Made by a program: the position numbers and the translations under genes. A stretch of DNA of 64,000 bases, from assembly GCF_001028665.1 (NCBI RefSeq), contig NZ_CP011504.1:2976001-3040000 (forward strand). Reading direction: 5' to 3'. This document shows, piece after piece, positions 33,229 to 42,603 of the stretch. Numbering within the stretch: the first letter of the stretch is position 1; the number at the start of each line of letters is the position of its first letter. The notes under the pieces were generated by a model. That model was not told the origin of the DNA. It saw only the letters and a program-made list of their open reading frames with translations, and did not search any database. Source of the DNA: Burkholderia pyrrocinia (GTDB taxonomy: Bacteria > Pseudomonadota > Gammaproteobacteria > Burkholderiales > Burkholderiaceae).

Positions 33229-34280
33229 GGTTCGTGTCCCGCGACGGCGAAGACGCGTCGTTCGACGCCGTGCGCCATCGTGCGCGTCATTACCGGCCGC
33301 ACCCGCTGCACAGTCAGGAGATGGTCTGGAAGCAGACCAACTGCTACGTCGACATGTGGCTCGAGGTGCTCCGCTGGTGGGGCTTCAATCCGTATGCGGC
33401 GCTGCCGTTTACGATCGCGCTCGATTTCGAGGGCGACCAGTTCACGTTCTTCAAGTTTCCGCACGACGAACTGGAGCGGCTCTACGGGATCGTCGTGCAG
33501 GAGCACTCGATCTACGAGCCGCTCGACCAGCACATCGAAACGCAGGTCGCGCGCGGTCACCTGATGATCGTCGAGGTCGACGCGTGGTTCCTGCCCGACA
33601 CGCGCGGCAGCAGCTATCGCACGCAGCACACGAAGACGACGATCGGCATCGACGCGATCGATCGCGCGAAACACCAGATCGGCTATTTCCACAACAGCGG
33701 TTATTACGTGGCCGAGGATTTCGACTACAACGGGCTCGTCGGCGGCAGTTCGCCGATGACGCTGCCGCCGTACGTCGAAATCGCGAAGCGGCGCTTTGCG
33801 CCGCTCGACGAGCGCGTGCTCTGCGACGCATCGCTCGCCGCGCTGCAGCGCCACCTGCGGCGCCTGCCGGTCGTCGATCCGATCGCGGCATTCCGGCGGC
33901 AGTTGCAGACCGATGCGAAGACGCTCGCCGATGCGCCGCTCGAACACTTCCATGCGTACTCGTTCAATTCGGTGCGGCAGCTCGGCGCGAATTTCGAACT
34001 GTTCGGCCATTACGCGCGCTGGCTGCAGGCCAGCGGCTGCGTCGGGCCGTTCGCCGAGATCCGCGCCGCGTGCGACCGCATCGCGTCCGAAGCGATGGTG
34101 CTGGAGTTCCGGCTCGCGCGCGCCTGCGCACGCGGCAAGGAGGAACGCGGCGATTCGACGCTCGAAGCGATCGGGGCCGCCTACGTCGACCTCGTTGCCT
34201 GCGCGCGGCAGATCGGCTCGCCGCTGCGGCACGTGACGCCCGCGCGCAGCGACGCGGCGCCCGTGCCGGCCATGCGGTGA
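33225..34280 (+). CDS. DUF1839 family protein, possible BtrH-like aminoacyl transferase
   Basis: A 351-residue soluble protein of the DUF1839 family, which I associate with amino acid:[carrier protein] ligase genes. The N-terminal half resembles the papain-like BtrH N-terminal fold. Cys40 in QTNCYVDMWLEVLRWWGFNP is a candidate nucleophile, followed by IVEVDAWFLPDT and His135 in YRTQHTKTTIGID. In butirosin synthesis BtrH moves an aminoacyl group from a carrier protein to an aminoglycoside. By analogy this protein could transfer the loaded amino acid to its acceptor. The resemblance is a motif-level judgement. The C-terminal half (about 200-345) is helical. ATGA overlap upstream, GTGA downstream. 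Confidence 0.75.
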   Translation: MRFVSRDGEDASFDAVRHRARHYRPHPLHSQEMVWKQTNCYVDMWLEVLRWWGFNPYAALPFTIALDFEGDQFTFFKFPHDELERLYGIVVQEHSIYEPLDQHIETQVARGHLMIVEVDAWFLPDTRGSSYRTQHTKTTIGIDAIDRAKHQIGYFHNSGYYVAEDFDYNGLVGGSSPMTLPPYVEIAKRRFAPLDERVLCDASLAALQRHLRRLPVVDPIAAFRRQLQTDAKTLADAPLEHFHAYSFNSVRQLGANFELFGHYARWLQASGCVGPFAEIRAACDRIASEAMVLEFRLARACARGKEERGDSTLEAIGAAYVDLVACARQIGSPLRHVTPARSDAAPVPAMR

Positions 34281-36760
34281 CGCGCGCGCGTACCCTGCCC
34301 GCGTGGTCGATGCTGGCGACGGCCGCGGGCGCCGCGCAGGAACCGCGCGAGCTCCCGGCCGCCGGCGACGGCTGGATCGCGGCACCCGTGCCCGGCACGG
34401 TCGCGCAGGCGCTCGCGCTGGCCGGCCGGCTCGACGAAGCGGCGTCGCTCGACGAACGCGACCACTGGTACCGGATCGAACTGCGCGGGCGCGGGCCGCG
34501 CGTGCTGCGCTTTCACGGGCTCGCGACGCTCGCGCAGGCGTGGCTCGACGACACGCCGATCCTCCGCTCCGACAGCATGTTCGTCGCACACGACGTTCCC
34601 GTGTCGCTCGACGGCACGCACCGGCTGACCCTCTGCTTCCGCGCGCTCGCGCCGCACCTGCGCGACGCGCGCGCGCCGCGCCGTGCGCGCTGGCGCACGC
34701 GGCTCGCCGAGCCGGCGACGCTGCGCACGGTCCGCACGTCGCTGTTCGGGCACATGCCCGGCTGGTTTCCGCCGTACGTGCCGGCCGGCCCGTGGCGCCC
34801 CGTCGACGTACTCGACCCGGCCGACGGCTTCGTGCCGGTCGATTGCGACCTGCGTGCGCGCATCGAAGGCGACACGGGCTGGCTCGATGCGGAACTGACA
34901 TTTGCCGCGCCGTTGCCCGACGCACTCGCGGCACGACTGTCGTGCGGCGAACACCAGGCGACGCTCGAACGCGCCGGCGCCGACCGTTTGCGCGCGAGCG
35001 TCCCAGTGCCCAACGTGCGCCGCTGGTGGCCGCATACGCACGGCGAGCCGGCGCTGTACGAGATCACGCTGCATATCGGCGACGAACGGCGGCCGCTCGG
35101 CTCGACCGGCTTCCGCACGATCGAGATCGATGCCGGCGCCGACGGCAAGGGTTTCGGGCTGCGCATCAACGGCGTGCCCGTGTTCGCGCGCGGCGCATGC
35201 TGGAGCAGCGCCGCGCCGCTCGCGCTGCATGCGGACGACGCGACCTACGGCCGCCTGCTCGGGCTCGCGCGCGACGCGGGCTTCAACATGATCCGCGTCG
35301 GCGGCACGATGACCTACGAGGCCGACGCATTCCACGCGTGGTGCGACCGGCTCGGGCTGCTGGTGTGGCAGGATTTCATGTTCGCGAACTTCGATCACGC
35401 GCTCGACGATCCCGCGTTCGCAGACAACGTCGACCGTGAAGCGAATCAATTCCTCGCACGCCACGGCGCGTCGCCGTCGCTCGCAGTGCTGTGCGGCGGC
35501 AGCGAGATCGCGCAACAGGCGGCGATGTCGGGCCTCGGGCCGAAGCAACGCTTCCTCGAGCTGACCGCCGAACGGCTGGCCGGCCATGCGGCCGCGCGCC
35601 GGCCCGACGTCCCGTACGTGCCCGATTCGCCCGACGGCGGCGTGCTGCCGTTCGCGCCGCGCGAACGCGTGTCGCACTACTACGGCGTCGGTGCGTACCT
35701 GCGCCCGCTCGACGACGCGCGCCGCGCGGACGTGCGCTTCGCGAGCGAATGCCTCGCGTTCGCGAACGTGCCGTGCGATGCGACGCTCGCCAGCCTCGGC
35801 TGGCCGGGCGTGCACGAGCCGCGCTGGAAGGCGGCCGTGCCGCGCGACCCCGGCACGTCGTGGGATTTCGAGGACATTCGCGACCACTATCTGCAGACGC
35901 TGTACGACGTCGCGCCCGACCGGCTGCGCCGCGAGGATCCGGCACGCTACTTCGAGCTGTCGAGGGCCGCGATCGCGGACGTGATGCGCGAGACGTTCTC
36001 CGAATGGCGGCGCACCGGCTCGCGCTGCGCCGGTGCGCTCGTGTGGCAGTTCCAGGACGTGATGCCCGGCGCCGGGTGGGGGGTGATCGACGCCACGCAC
36101 CGGCCGAAATCGGCGTGGCATGCGCTGCGCCAGGTGCTGCAGCCCGTGCAGGTGCTGCTCGTCGACGAAGGCTTGAACGGGCTCGACGTGCACGTGGTCA
36201 ACGAACGCCCGGCGCCGCTGTCGGCGGCCGTCGAGCTGGTCGCGCTGCGCGACGGCCGCACGCCGGTCGCACGGGCCGGCTGCCCGGTGCGGATCGCCGC
36301 GCACGACACGGTGCGGATCGGCTCGGCCGAACTGCTCGGCCGGTTCTTCGACTGGACCTATGCGTATCGTTTCGGGCCCTGCGAACACGACACCGTCGTC
36401 GCGACGCTGCGCGCCGACGACGGCACGCAACTGTCGCAGGCGTTTCATTTCCCGTCCCGCACGCATCCGGCCGTGCTGGCGCGGCGCGAACTCGGGATCG
36501 AAGCGTGCGTGTCGCGCACCGGCGATACATGGCACGTCGACATCGATACGCGGCACGTCGCGCGTCACGTGCAGATCGACGCGCCGGGTTTCATGCCGCG
36601 CGACGACTGGTTTCATCTCGCACCCGGTACGCCGGTGCGCGTCGCGCTCGTTCCGCTGGACACTGCCGGGAAGATTCGGGATGCAGACGGCGGGCCGCCT
36701 GTCGTGGAAATCCGCGCGGTGAATGCCGCGCGAACGGTGCGCGCCACGCAGGCCGGTTGA
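34277..36760 (+). CDS. glycoside hydrolase family 2 (beta-mannosidase-like) protein
   Basis: An 827-residue cytoplasmic protein without a signal peptide. An N-terminal jelly-roll (about 30-185), an immunoglobulin-like domain (about 190-285), a TIM barrel (about 290-590; FNMIRVGGTMTYEADAF, LLVWQDFMFANF) and C-terminal beta domains follow the GH2 order. Glu410 in LCGGSEIAQQ sits at the acid/base position and Glu491 in RFASECLAF at the nucleophile position. The usual GNNE/GSNE context is altered, so it may act on an unusual substrate. It is the last gene of the carrier-protein operon (GTG 34277, 4-bp overlap). A glycosidase here suggests that the pathway's acceptor is a sugar. Confidence 0.82.
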   Translation: MTRARTLPAWSMLATAAGAAQEPRELPAAGDGWIAAPVPGTVAQALALAGRLDEAASLDERDHWYRIELRGRGPRVLRFHGLATLAQAWLDDTPILRSDSMFVAHDVPVSLDGTHRLTLCFRALAPHLRDARAPRRARWRTRLAEPATLRTVRTSLFGHMPGWFPPYVPAGPWRPVDVLDPADGFVPVDCDLRARIEGDTGWLDAELTFAAPLPDALAARLSCGEHQATLERAGADRLRASVPVPNVRRWWPHTHGEPALYEITLHIGDERRPLGSTGFRTIEIDAGADGKGFGLRINGVPVFARGACWSSAAPLALHADDATYGRLLGLARDAGFNMIRVGGTMTYEADAFHAWCDRLGLLVWQDFMFANFDHALDDPAFADNVDREANQFLARHGASPSLAVLCGGSEIAQQAAMSGLGPKQRFLELTAERLAGHAAARRPDVPYVPDSPDGGVLPFAPRERVSHYYGVGAYLRPLDDARRADVRFASECLAFANVPCDATLASLGWPGVHEPRWKAAVPRDPGTSWDFEDIRDHYLQTLYDVAPDRLRREDPARYFELSRAAIADVMRETFSEWRRTGSRCAGALVWQFQDVMPGAGWGVIDATHRPKSAWHALRQVLQPVQVLLVDEGLNGLDVHVVNERPAPLSAAVELVALRDGRTPVARAGCPVRIAAHDTVRIGSAELLGRFFDWTYAYRFGPCEHDTVVATLRADDGTQLSQAFHFPSRTHPAVLARRELGIEACVSRTGDTWHVDIDTRHVARHVQIDAPGFMPRDDWFHLAPGTPVRVALVPLDTAGKIRDADGGPPVVEIRAVNAARTVRATQAG

Positions 36761-36761
36761 C

Positions 36762-36797
36762 GTGATGCTCGCGGCCCCGGTGCGCCGCGAGCGTCAC
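36762..36797. terminator. convergent terminator hairpin
   Basis: GTGATGCTCGCGGC pairs with GCCGCGAGCGTCAC (one G-T pair) around CCCGGTGC. It is in the 47-bp gap between the ends of the GH2 gene and the sigma-54 activator gene. Confidence 0.7.
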
Positions 36798-36807
36798 CAT
36801 TCGAACG

Positions 36808-38199
36808 TCAGTCGGACGAGCCCGTGCCGCGCGGCCGCTCGATTCCGTACGCCTCCATCCAGCGATACAGCGTCGCGCGCGACACGCCCAGCTCGCGCGC
36901 CGAAGCCGCGACGCGCCCGCGTGTGCGCAGCAACGCGGTTTCGATCGCCTCGCGCTCGATCGACTTGCGGATGTCGGCCACCGACGGCGACGCCGCATCG
37001 AGACAGTATTCGAGTTCGAGATCCCGCGCGGTGATCAGGCGCCCTTCGGTCATCACGACCGCGCGGCGCACGCGGTTGATCAGCTCGCGAACATTGCCGG
37101 GCCAGTCGTGCTTGTAGAGCGCGGTGATCGCGTCTGTCGAGAAGCCGCGCACGCGATGGCGCGCGTCGCCGCGGAAACGTTCGAGCATGTGGTGCGCGAG
37201 CAGTTCGATGTCCTTGCCGCGCGCGCGCAGCGGCGGCTGGTCGATCCGCATCACGCACAGGCGGTGGAACAGGTCCGCGCGAAACCGCCCTTCCTCCATC
37301 GCGCCGCGCAGGTCGACGTGCGTCGCCGATACGATCCTGACATCGACCGGCACCGGATCGCTGCCGCCGAGGCGATGGATCGAGCGCTCCTGCAGAAACC
37401 GCAGCAGGCTCGCCTGGCTCTCGTGGGGCAGGTCGCCGATCTCGTCGAGCAGCAGCGTGCCGCCGTTGGCGGCCTCGACATAGCCGATCTTGCGCGCGTT
37501 CGCGCCGGTAAACGCGCCGCGCTCATAACCGAACAGTTCCGATTGCAGCAGATGCGGCGGAATCGCGCCGCAGTTGACCGCGACGAACGGGCCGTTGCGC
37601 CGCTCCGAATGACGATGGATCGCGACGGCCGTCAGTTCCTTGCCGGTACCCGTTTCGCCGAATACGAACACCGGCGCGTCGGTGCGCGCGAAGCGCCGCA
37701 CCGTATCGAACAGCCGCAGCATCGCGCTGCAGGTGCCGACGATGCCTTTCTCGTCCGATTCGAGCTGTTCGCGGTCGCGCGCGAACAGGCATTCCATGCC
37801 GTACGCATGGCCGACCGTATCCGCGATCCGCTGATGCGACGCGGGCAACGTGACGTAGTCGAAGCAATAGTCGCGCAACAGCGCGCGCACATTCGGGGAC
37901 GCGGTCTGGCCGACGTCGACGAGCGCAACCCACACGACGTCGCGCATCGACGCGCAGGTCGACGCGATGCTGCCGATCGCATCGGCATGGCCACCGCTCA
38001 AGTCGAGAATGCCGCAGGTAATTTCGCCGGACGTGTCGCGCAGCTCGTTCGCATGCGCGACGATCGAAACCTTCCAGTCGCGTCGCGCCAGTTCCTTTCG
38101 CAGCATGACGGACGGCGACTGTGTCCAGTAAATCAGCGGACGCTGCCCGTTACCGCTTCCCCCGCCGGCGCTCTTATCGCGCGTTATTGGCATATTCAT
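36808..38199 (-). CDS. berB: sigma-54-dependent activator, BerB-like (VpsR-type)
   Basis: A 463-residue enhancer-binding protein. An N-terminal receiver-like domain (about 20-135) lacks a convincing phosphorylation pocket, as in VpsR. The AAA+ domain has Walker A GETGTGKE (181-188), the sigma-54 contact GAFTGA (228-233) and Walker B LLLDEI (249-254). A FIS-type helix-turn-helix (RVAASARELGVSRATLYRWM) ends the protein. In B. cenocepacia BerB binds c-di-GMP and turns on RpoN-dependent berA; the matching promoter and berA-like gene are 8 kb to the left. Start ATG 38199; an ATG two codons later is equally possible. Confidence 0.85.
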   Translation of the reverse strand: MNMPITRDKSAGGGSGNGQRPLIYWTQSPSVMLRKELARRDWKVSIVAHANELRDTSGEITCGILDLSGGHADAIGSIASTCASMRDVVWVALVDVGQTASPNVRALLRDYCFDYVTLPASHQRIADTVGHAYGMECLFARDREQLESDEKGIVGTCSAMLRLFDTVRRFARTDAPVFVFGETGTGKELTAVAIHRHSERRNGPFVAVNCGAIPPHLLQSELFGYERGAFTGANARKIGYVEAANGGTLLLDEIGDLPHESQASLLRFLQERSIHRLGGSDPVPVDVRIVSATHVDLRGAMEEGRFRADLFHRLCVMRIDQPPLRARGKDIELLAHHMLERFRGDARHRVRGFSTDAITALYKHDWPGNVRELINRVRRAVVMTEGRLITARDLELEYCLDAASPSVADIRKSIEREAIETALLRTRGRVAASARELGVSRATLYRWMEAYGIERPRGTGSSD

Positions 38200-38888
38200 A
38201 ACGAACCATCACTTTCTCCACTCCGCGAACCGTTCGCGTGCGCTGCGGCCGGCGGCGCATGGCCACCTGTCCGCGCTGCGTTTCCGCAGCATTGGCGAAG
38301 ATCGAAACTGCACACGGCAGAGCCCCCGGAGGTCGAGCCGGATCTCATCCGGCCTCGTTGTCATCGAACTGGAAGGGAACGCGCAGCCGCAGGAGCCACG
38401 ACGTTCCGGCTTTGATGCGGCGCGCCGTCAGGCGGGGCACGTCGGCAAACGGGAAATCCGTCCGCATATGCGTCGCGTCGTACACGACAGTCGCGCCTGA
38501 TGCCGAACCGGATGGCCGCCAACCCGCTCCCGGAATGACCGCCTCATTTCATCCGTTCCTGAATTTACACTCCGTTTCGAGATGGCCGTGTTACCAAAAG
38601 ATAAACATGATTCAGCCTATTACGCCACCGGTCGGCCCGCACAACCCGCCTTTGACCACTGAAATTTGATTATCTCCGACTATTCCCGTCAGTCAGTGGC
38701 AAATCCTACTTTTCGGCAAGATCGGGGCATTCATTGCACGCGATTTTCACCGAAATCCCGGATTAAAGCCGCACGTCCCATTCGGCGAGTCGATAATCGC
38801 GGCGCACATGCCCCGCCGGCACCGCGCGGCGAATGCACGCGCCCCGGTCCTCCGTTACAGCGTCGTAACCAAACGCCGGCGCCGCCGG
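38200..38888. other. 689-bp intergenic region between berB-like and GT4 genes
   Basis: Upstream region of the berB-like gene, with an AT-rich stretch at about 38540-38760. No gene is supported; the short open frames here lack codon bias. No sigma-54 consensus with the correct spacing was found on the minus strand. Confidence 0.55.
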
Positions 38889-40133
38889 TCAGGTCCGCAG
38901 CGCCGCCTCGCCTGGCAGGGCGTGCCGATCGCGCATGTTGCCACGGGCCGAAACGCCGTCGTCCGGCGTGAAACCGGCGGTGCCGGCCATCTCCTCCTGC
39001 AATGCAGCATAGCCATCCGTCACGAAGCGCGTGAGCTCGTCGCGGAAACGCGCCGAGCCGAAGAATTCGGCATTCGCGCGGCACGCGTGCGGATCGAACG
39101 ATCCGCGCGGCAGTGCTTCGAAGCGGGCCAGCGCGTCGACCAGTGCGTCGACCGTCTGCGCGCGATAGAACAGGCCCGTCGCGCCGGCGCCCGGCCACGC
39201 GCGCACCGACTCGCGCACGCCGCCCTTCCCGTACGCGATCACCGGCGTGCCGCACGCTTGCGCCTCGACCGGCGAAATGCCGAAATCCTCTTCCGCCGCA
39301 AACACGAACGCGCGTGCGCGCTGCAGGTGGTCGTGCAGCACATCGAACGGCTGGTAGCCGAGCAGCGTGACGTTCGGCCCCGCAAGCGCGCGGATCTTCG
39401 CCATGTCGGGACCGTCGCCGATCACGACGAGACGGCGCTCCGGCGTACGCGAGAACGCCTCGACGATCAGGTCGATCCGCTTGTAAGGCACGAGCCGCGA
39501 CGCGGTCAGGTAGAACGCGTCCTTGTCCGTGCGCAGCGACAGATGGTCGACGTCGACCGGCGGATAGATCACGGTCGCATCGCGCCGGTAGGCCTTGCGG
39601 ATGCGGCGCGCGATGAAGTGCGAATTCGCGGCCACGCGATCGACGCCGTTCGCCGAACGCGCATCCCAGTTGCGGATGTAATGCAGCAGCGCCCGCGCGA
39701 TCGCCGATTTCGGCCCGCGCGCGAGCCCCGCCTCCTTCAGGTACTGGTGCTGCAGATCCCACGCGTAGCGCACCGGCGAATGCACGTAGCTGGCGTGGAA
39801 CTGATCCGGTCCGCTCAATACGCCCTTCGCGACCGCGTACGAGCTCGACAGCACGACGTCGTATTCCGACAGGTCGAACTGTTCGATCGCCAGCGGAAAC
39901 AACGGCAGATAGCTGCGGTAGCGCTTGCGCGCGAACGGCAGCTTCTGGATGAAGGACGTGCGTACCGCGCGGCCGCGCAGGCAGTCCCGATCCTCGAGGA
40001 AATCGACGAGGCTGTAGATGTCGGCCTGCGGAAAGCAGTCGATCATGTGCGCCAGCACGCGTTCGGCGCCGCCAGGCACGACCAGCCAGTCGTGAACGAT
40101 CGCAATCTTCAAGTACTGCCCCTGGTTCTTCAT
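38889..40133 (-). CDS. GT4-family glycosyltransferase of the exopolysaccharide locus
   Basis: A 414-residue GT-B glycosyltransferase. It begins KIAIVHDWLVVPGGAERVLAHM and has the C-terminal donor domain (FYLTASRLVPYKRIDLIVEAF; FVFAAEEDFGISPVEAQACG with the E-x7-E pair; GTPVIAYGKGGVRESV). Homologues in capsule and exopolysaccharide clusters are often mannosyltransferases, which would agree with the ManC gene next to it, but the donor is not proven. Divergent from the GNAT-manC pair. Start ATG 40133. Confidence 0.87.
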   Translation of the reverse strand: MKNQGQYLKIAIVHDWLVVPGGAERVLAHMIDCFPQADIYSLVDFLEDRDCLRGRAVRTSFIQKLPFARKRYRSYLPLFPLAIEQFDLSEYDVVLSSSYAVAKGVLSGPDQFHASYVHSPVRYAWDLQHQYLKEAGLARGPKSAIARALLHYIRNWDARSANGVDRVAANSHFIARRIRKAYRRDATVIYPPVDVDHLSLRTDKDAFYLTASRLVPYKRIDLIVEAFSRTPERRLVVIGDGPDMAKIRALAGPNVTLLGYQPFDVLHDHLQRARAFVFAAEEDFGISPVEAQACGTPVIAYGKGGVRESVRAWPGAGATGLFYRAQTVDALVDALARFEALPRGSFDPHACRANAEFFGSARFRDELTRFVTDGYAALQEEMAGTAGFTPDDGVSARGNMRDRHALPGEAALRT

Positions 40134-40387
40134 TCACGTTCGATATCGGCGGGCCGCGCAGCGCGGCCGCCGTGACGTGCCAATTATCGGAAAGCCCCGT
40201 CACGGCCGATGTGTGCTACCGCACATTGCGCCGCTCTAGGCGCGCCGGCCGCGCGAAACCATGGCGTGAGTACGCTTTCGAACAGACCGGCGCGCGCGGT
40301 GTCCGCATCATGACCATCGCCGCACCGCACGGAACGAACGCGTCCGTGCGGTACTGCGTGCTGAAGGCTTCACGCGAGGACCGCATC

Positions 40388-40972
40388 ATGGAATGGTATT
40401 GTTGTGAATTCGAACATCTGGGCGCCGTCGATCTCTACGCAATCCTGCGCGCGCGCAACGCCGTGCTGGTCGTCGAGGATGCGCACACGCATCTCGACAT
40501 CGACGGCAAGGACGCGGGCGCACTGCACGTGTACGCGACCGTACGTAACGGCGACATGGCGGAAGTCGCGGCCTACGCGCGCATCCTGCCCGGCGACGAC
40601 ATCGATCCGGATGTCGTGATCGACAAGGTACTGACGAGCGAGGCGTGTCGCGACGGCGACACGCTCGAACGCCTGCTCGAACGCGCGCTGACCGCCGCGC
40701 TGGCCGCGTGGCCGGACGCCGCGCTCCGCATGCACGTTCCCGCGCCGCGCCAGGCGTTCTACAAACGCTTCGGATTCCGCAAGGCGTACGGCCCGTATCT
40801 GGAACAGGGTGCGCCGTTCGTCGGCATCATCCGGCCGGCCGATCGCGCCGCCGGTGCGCTGCGTCAACTGCTGTCCCGGGCCGTTGCGGCGCCCCGGCCC
40901 CGAAACGAAGATGCACGCGCCGACGGCCGCGCGCACAACCGGCTGCCCGCCGATACCGGAGCCAATCGATGA
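40388..40972 (+). CDS. ElaA-like GNAT acetyltransferase
   Basis: A 194-residue GNAT-fold protein from ATG 40388, with GAGGA eight bases upstream. MEWYCCEFEHLGAVDLYAIL and RNAVLVVEDAHTHLDIDGKD match the ElaA N-terminal pattern, followed by ALHVYATVRNG and the C-terminal FYKRFGFRKAYGPYLEQGAPF segment. The acetyl-CoA loop around LTSEACRDGDTLERLLERAL is degenerate relative to the consensus. The substrate is unknown; coupling to manC (4-bp overlap) suggests a role in nucleotide-sugar or polymer modification. A disordered tail of about 40 residues follows the fold. Confidence 0.75.
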   Translation: MEWYCCEFEHLGAVDLYAILRARNAVLVVEDAHTHLDIDGKDAGALHVYATVRNGDMAEVAAYARILPGDDIDPDVVIDKVLTSEACRDGDTLERLLERALTAALAAWPDAALRMHVPAPRQAFYKRFGFRKAYGPYLEQGAPFVGIIRPADRAAGALRQLLSRAVAAPRPRNEDARADGRAHNRLPADTGANR

Positions 40973-42549
40973 CCCGCACCCTTCGCCCGGTTCCCGAACC
41001 CGACCTTCCGCGCATCCTGCCGGTCATCCTCGCCGGCGGCTCGGGCACGCGCCTCTGGCCGCTGTCGCGCGAGCAGTTTCCGAAGCAACTGATCGAGCTG
41101 ACCTCGAACGAATCGCCGCTGTCGGCGACGGCGCGCCGCCTGAACGGCATCGCGAACGCGTCGCTCGGCGACACGTTGCTGCTGGTGTGCGGCGAACAGC
41201 ATCGCATCATGAGTGCCGCGCAAGTGGCCGATCGTGCGGCGCCGGCGCGCATCCTGCTCGAGCCGGCCGCACGCAACACGGCACCGGCGCTCACGCTCGC
41301 CGCGCTCGACGCGAGCGTGCTCGCGGACGATCCCGTGCTCGCGGTGATGCCGGCCGATCACGTGATCGCCGATGTCGGCGCATTCCAGGACACCATCGCG
41401 CGCGCGGCGCGTTACGCGCAGGAAGGCGCGATCGTCACGCTCGGCGTGCTGCCGCGCCGTGCGGAAACGGGCTACGGCTACATCCAGGTCGGCGAGCCGC
41501 GCACCGGCCGCCTCGGCGGACAAGGCGGTTATTCGATCGGGCGCTTCGTCGAGAAACCCGACGCGACGCTCGCCGAACGCTACCTGCAGTCGGGCGACTA
41601 CTGGTGGAACAGCGGGATTTTCGTCACGCGCGCGTCGGTCTGGCTGAAGGCAATCCGCGCGCTGGCGCCCGCGATCCATGCGGCCTGCGAAGCGGCGTGG
41701 CGCGCGGGCGTCGCCGAGGACCCGTTCTTCCGGGTCGACGCGGCGGCGTTCGACGCGTGCCCGTCCGACTCGATCGACTACGCGGTGATGGAGCGCCTCG
41801 CCGAAAGCAGCGAGCTCGGCATCGAAGGGATCGTCGTGCCGCTCGCGGCCGGCTGGTCGGACGTCGGCACCTGGGATGCGATCTGGGAAATCATGCCGAA
41901 GGACGATCAAGGCAACGTCGCGCGCGGCCCGATCGTGTTCGAGGATACGCAGGACAGCTTCGTGCGTTCGGAGGGGCGGCTCATCGCGTGCGTCGGGATG
42001 AAGGACGTCGTCGTGATCGAAACGCCCGATGCGGTGCTGGTCGCGAACAAGCACGACGTGCAGCGCGTGAAGAACATCGTCGCGCGCCTGAAGATCGACC
42101 GGCGTCCGCAGGCGAGCGAGCACCGCAAGGTGCAGCGTCCGTGGGGGCACTACGATTCGATCGATCTCGGCGAACGGTTCCAGGTGAAGCGGATCGTCGT
42201 CGAACCGGGCAAGCGGCTGTCGCTGCAGATGCACTATCACCGTGCCGAGCACTGGATCGTCGTGCGCGGCACCGCGAAGGTGACACGCGGCAGCGAGACG
42301 TTCCTGCTCAGCGAGAACGAATCGACGTACATCGCCGTCGGCGAGGTCCATCGCCTCGAGAATCCCGGCCGGATTCCGCTCGAGATCATCGAGGTGCAAT
42401 CGGGCAACTATCTCGGCGAGGACGATATCGTGCGCTTCGACGACCAGTACGGACGCGCCGTCGTCGACTCGCTGCCGGACACGCATGCGGTGCCGCTCGC
42501 TTCGCGGGAACCGCATGAACGGGCGGTGGAAGGAGATGTCGTGCGGTAA
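40969..42549 (+). CDS. manC: bifunctional mannose-1-phosphate guanylyltransferase / mannose-6-phosphate isomerase
   Basis: A 526-residue type II enzyme making GDP-mannose and, via its C-terminal cupin, interconverting mannose-6-P and fructose-6-P. N-terminal nucleotidyltransferase motifs are PVILAGGSGTRLWPLSRE and the FVEKPD region; the C-terminal PMI domain has LQMHYHRAEHWIVVRGTAKV. Its ATG overlaps the GNAT stop (ATGA). It supplies GDP-mannose for the local glycosyltransferases; a second copy is usual in strains with the cepacian cluster. Confidence 0.93.
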   Translation: MTRTLRPVPEPDLPRILPVILAGGSGTRLWPLSREQFPKQLIELTSNESPLSATARRLNGIANASLGDTLLLVCGEQHRIMSAAQVADRAAPARILLEPAARNTAPALTLAALDASVLADDPVLAVMPADHVIADVGAFQDTIARAARYAQEGAIVTLGVLPRRAETGYGYIQVGEPRTGRLGGQGGYSIGRFVEKPDATLAERYLQSGDYWWNSGIFVTRASVWLKAIRALAPAIHAACEAAWRAGVAEDPFFRVDAAAFDACPSDSIDYAVMERLAESSELGIEGIVVPLAAGWSDVGTWDAIWEIMPKDDQGNVARGPIVFEDTQDSFVRSEGRLIACVGMKDVVVIETPDAVLVANKHDVQRVKNIVARLKIDRRPQASEHRKVQRPWGHYDSIDLGERFQVKRIVVEPGKRLSLQMHYHRAEHWIVVRGTAKVTRGSETFLLSENESTYIAVGEVHRLENPGRIPLEIIEVQSGNYLGEDDIVRFDDQYGRAVVDSLPDTHAVPLASREPHERAVEGDVVR

Positions 42550-42603
42550 GCGCGGGCAGCGCGGCAATCGCCGGCAGTGCACGCCGGCGCGCGCATCGTG
42601 ACA

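Noticed and set aside
40169..40182. TGGCACGTCACGGC on the minus strand upstream of the GT4 gene, looking like a sigma-54 promoter
   Set aside because: The GC of the -12 element is one base too close to the GG of the -24 element; sigma-54 promoters tolerate spacing changes poorly.
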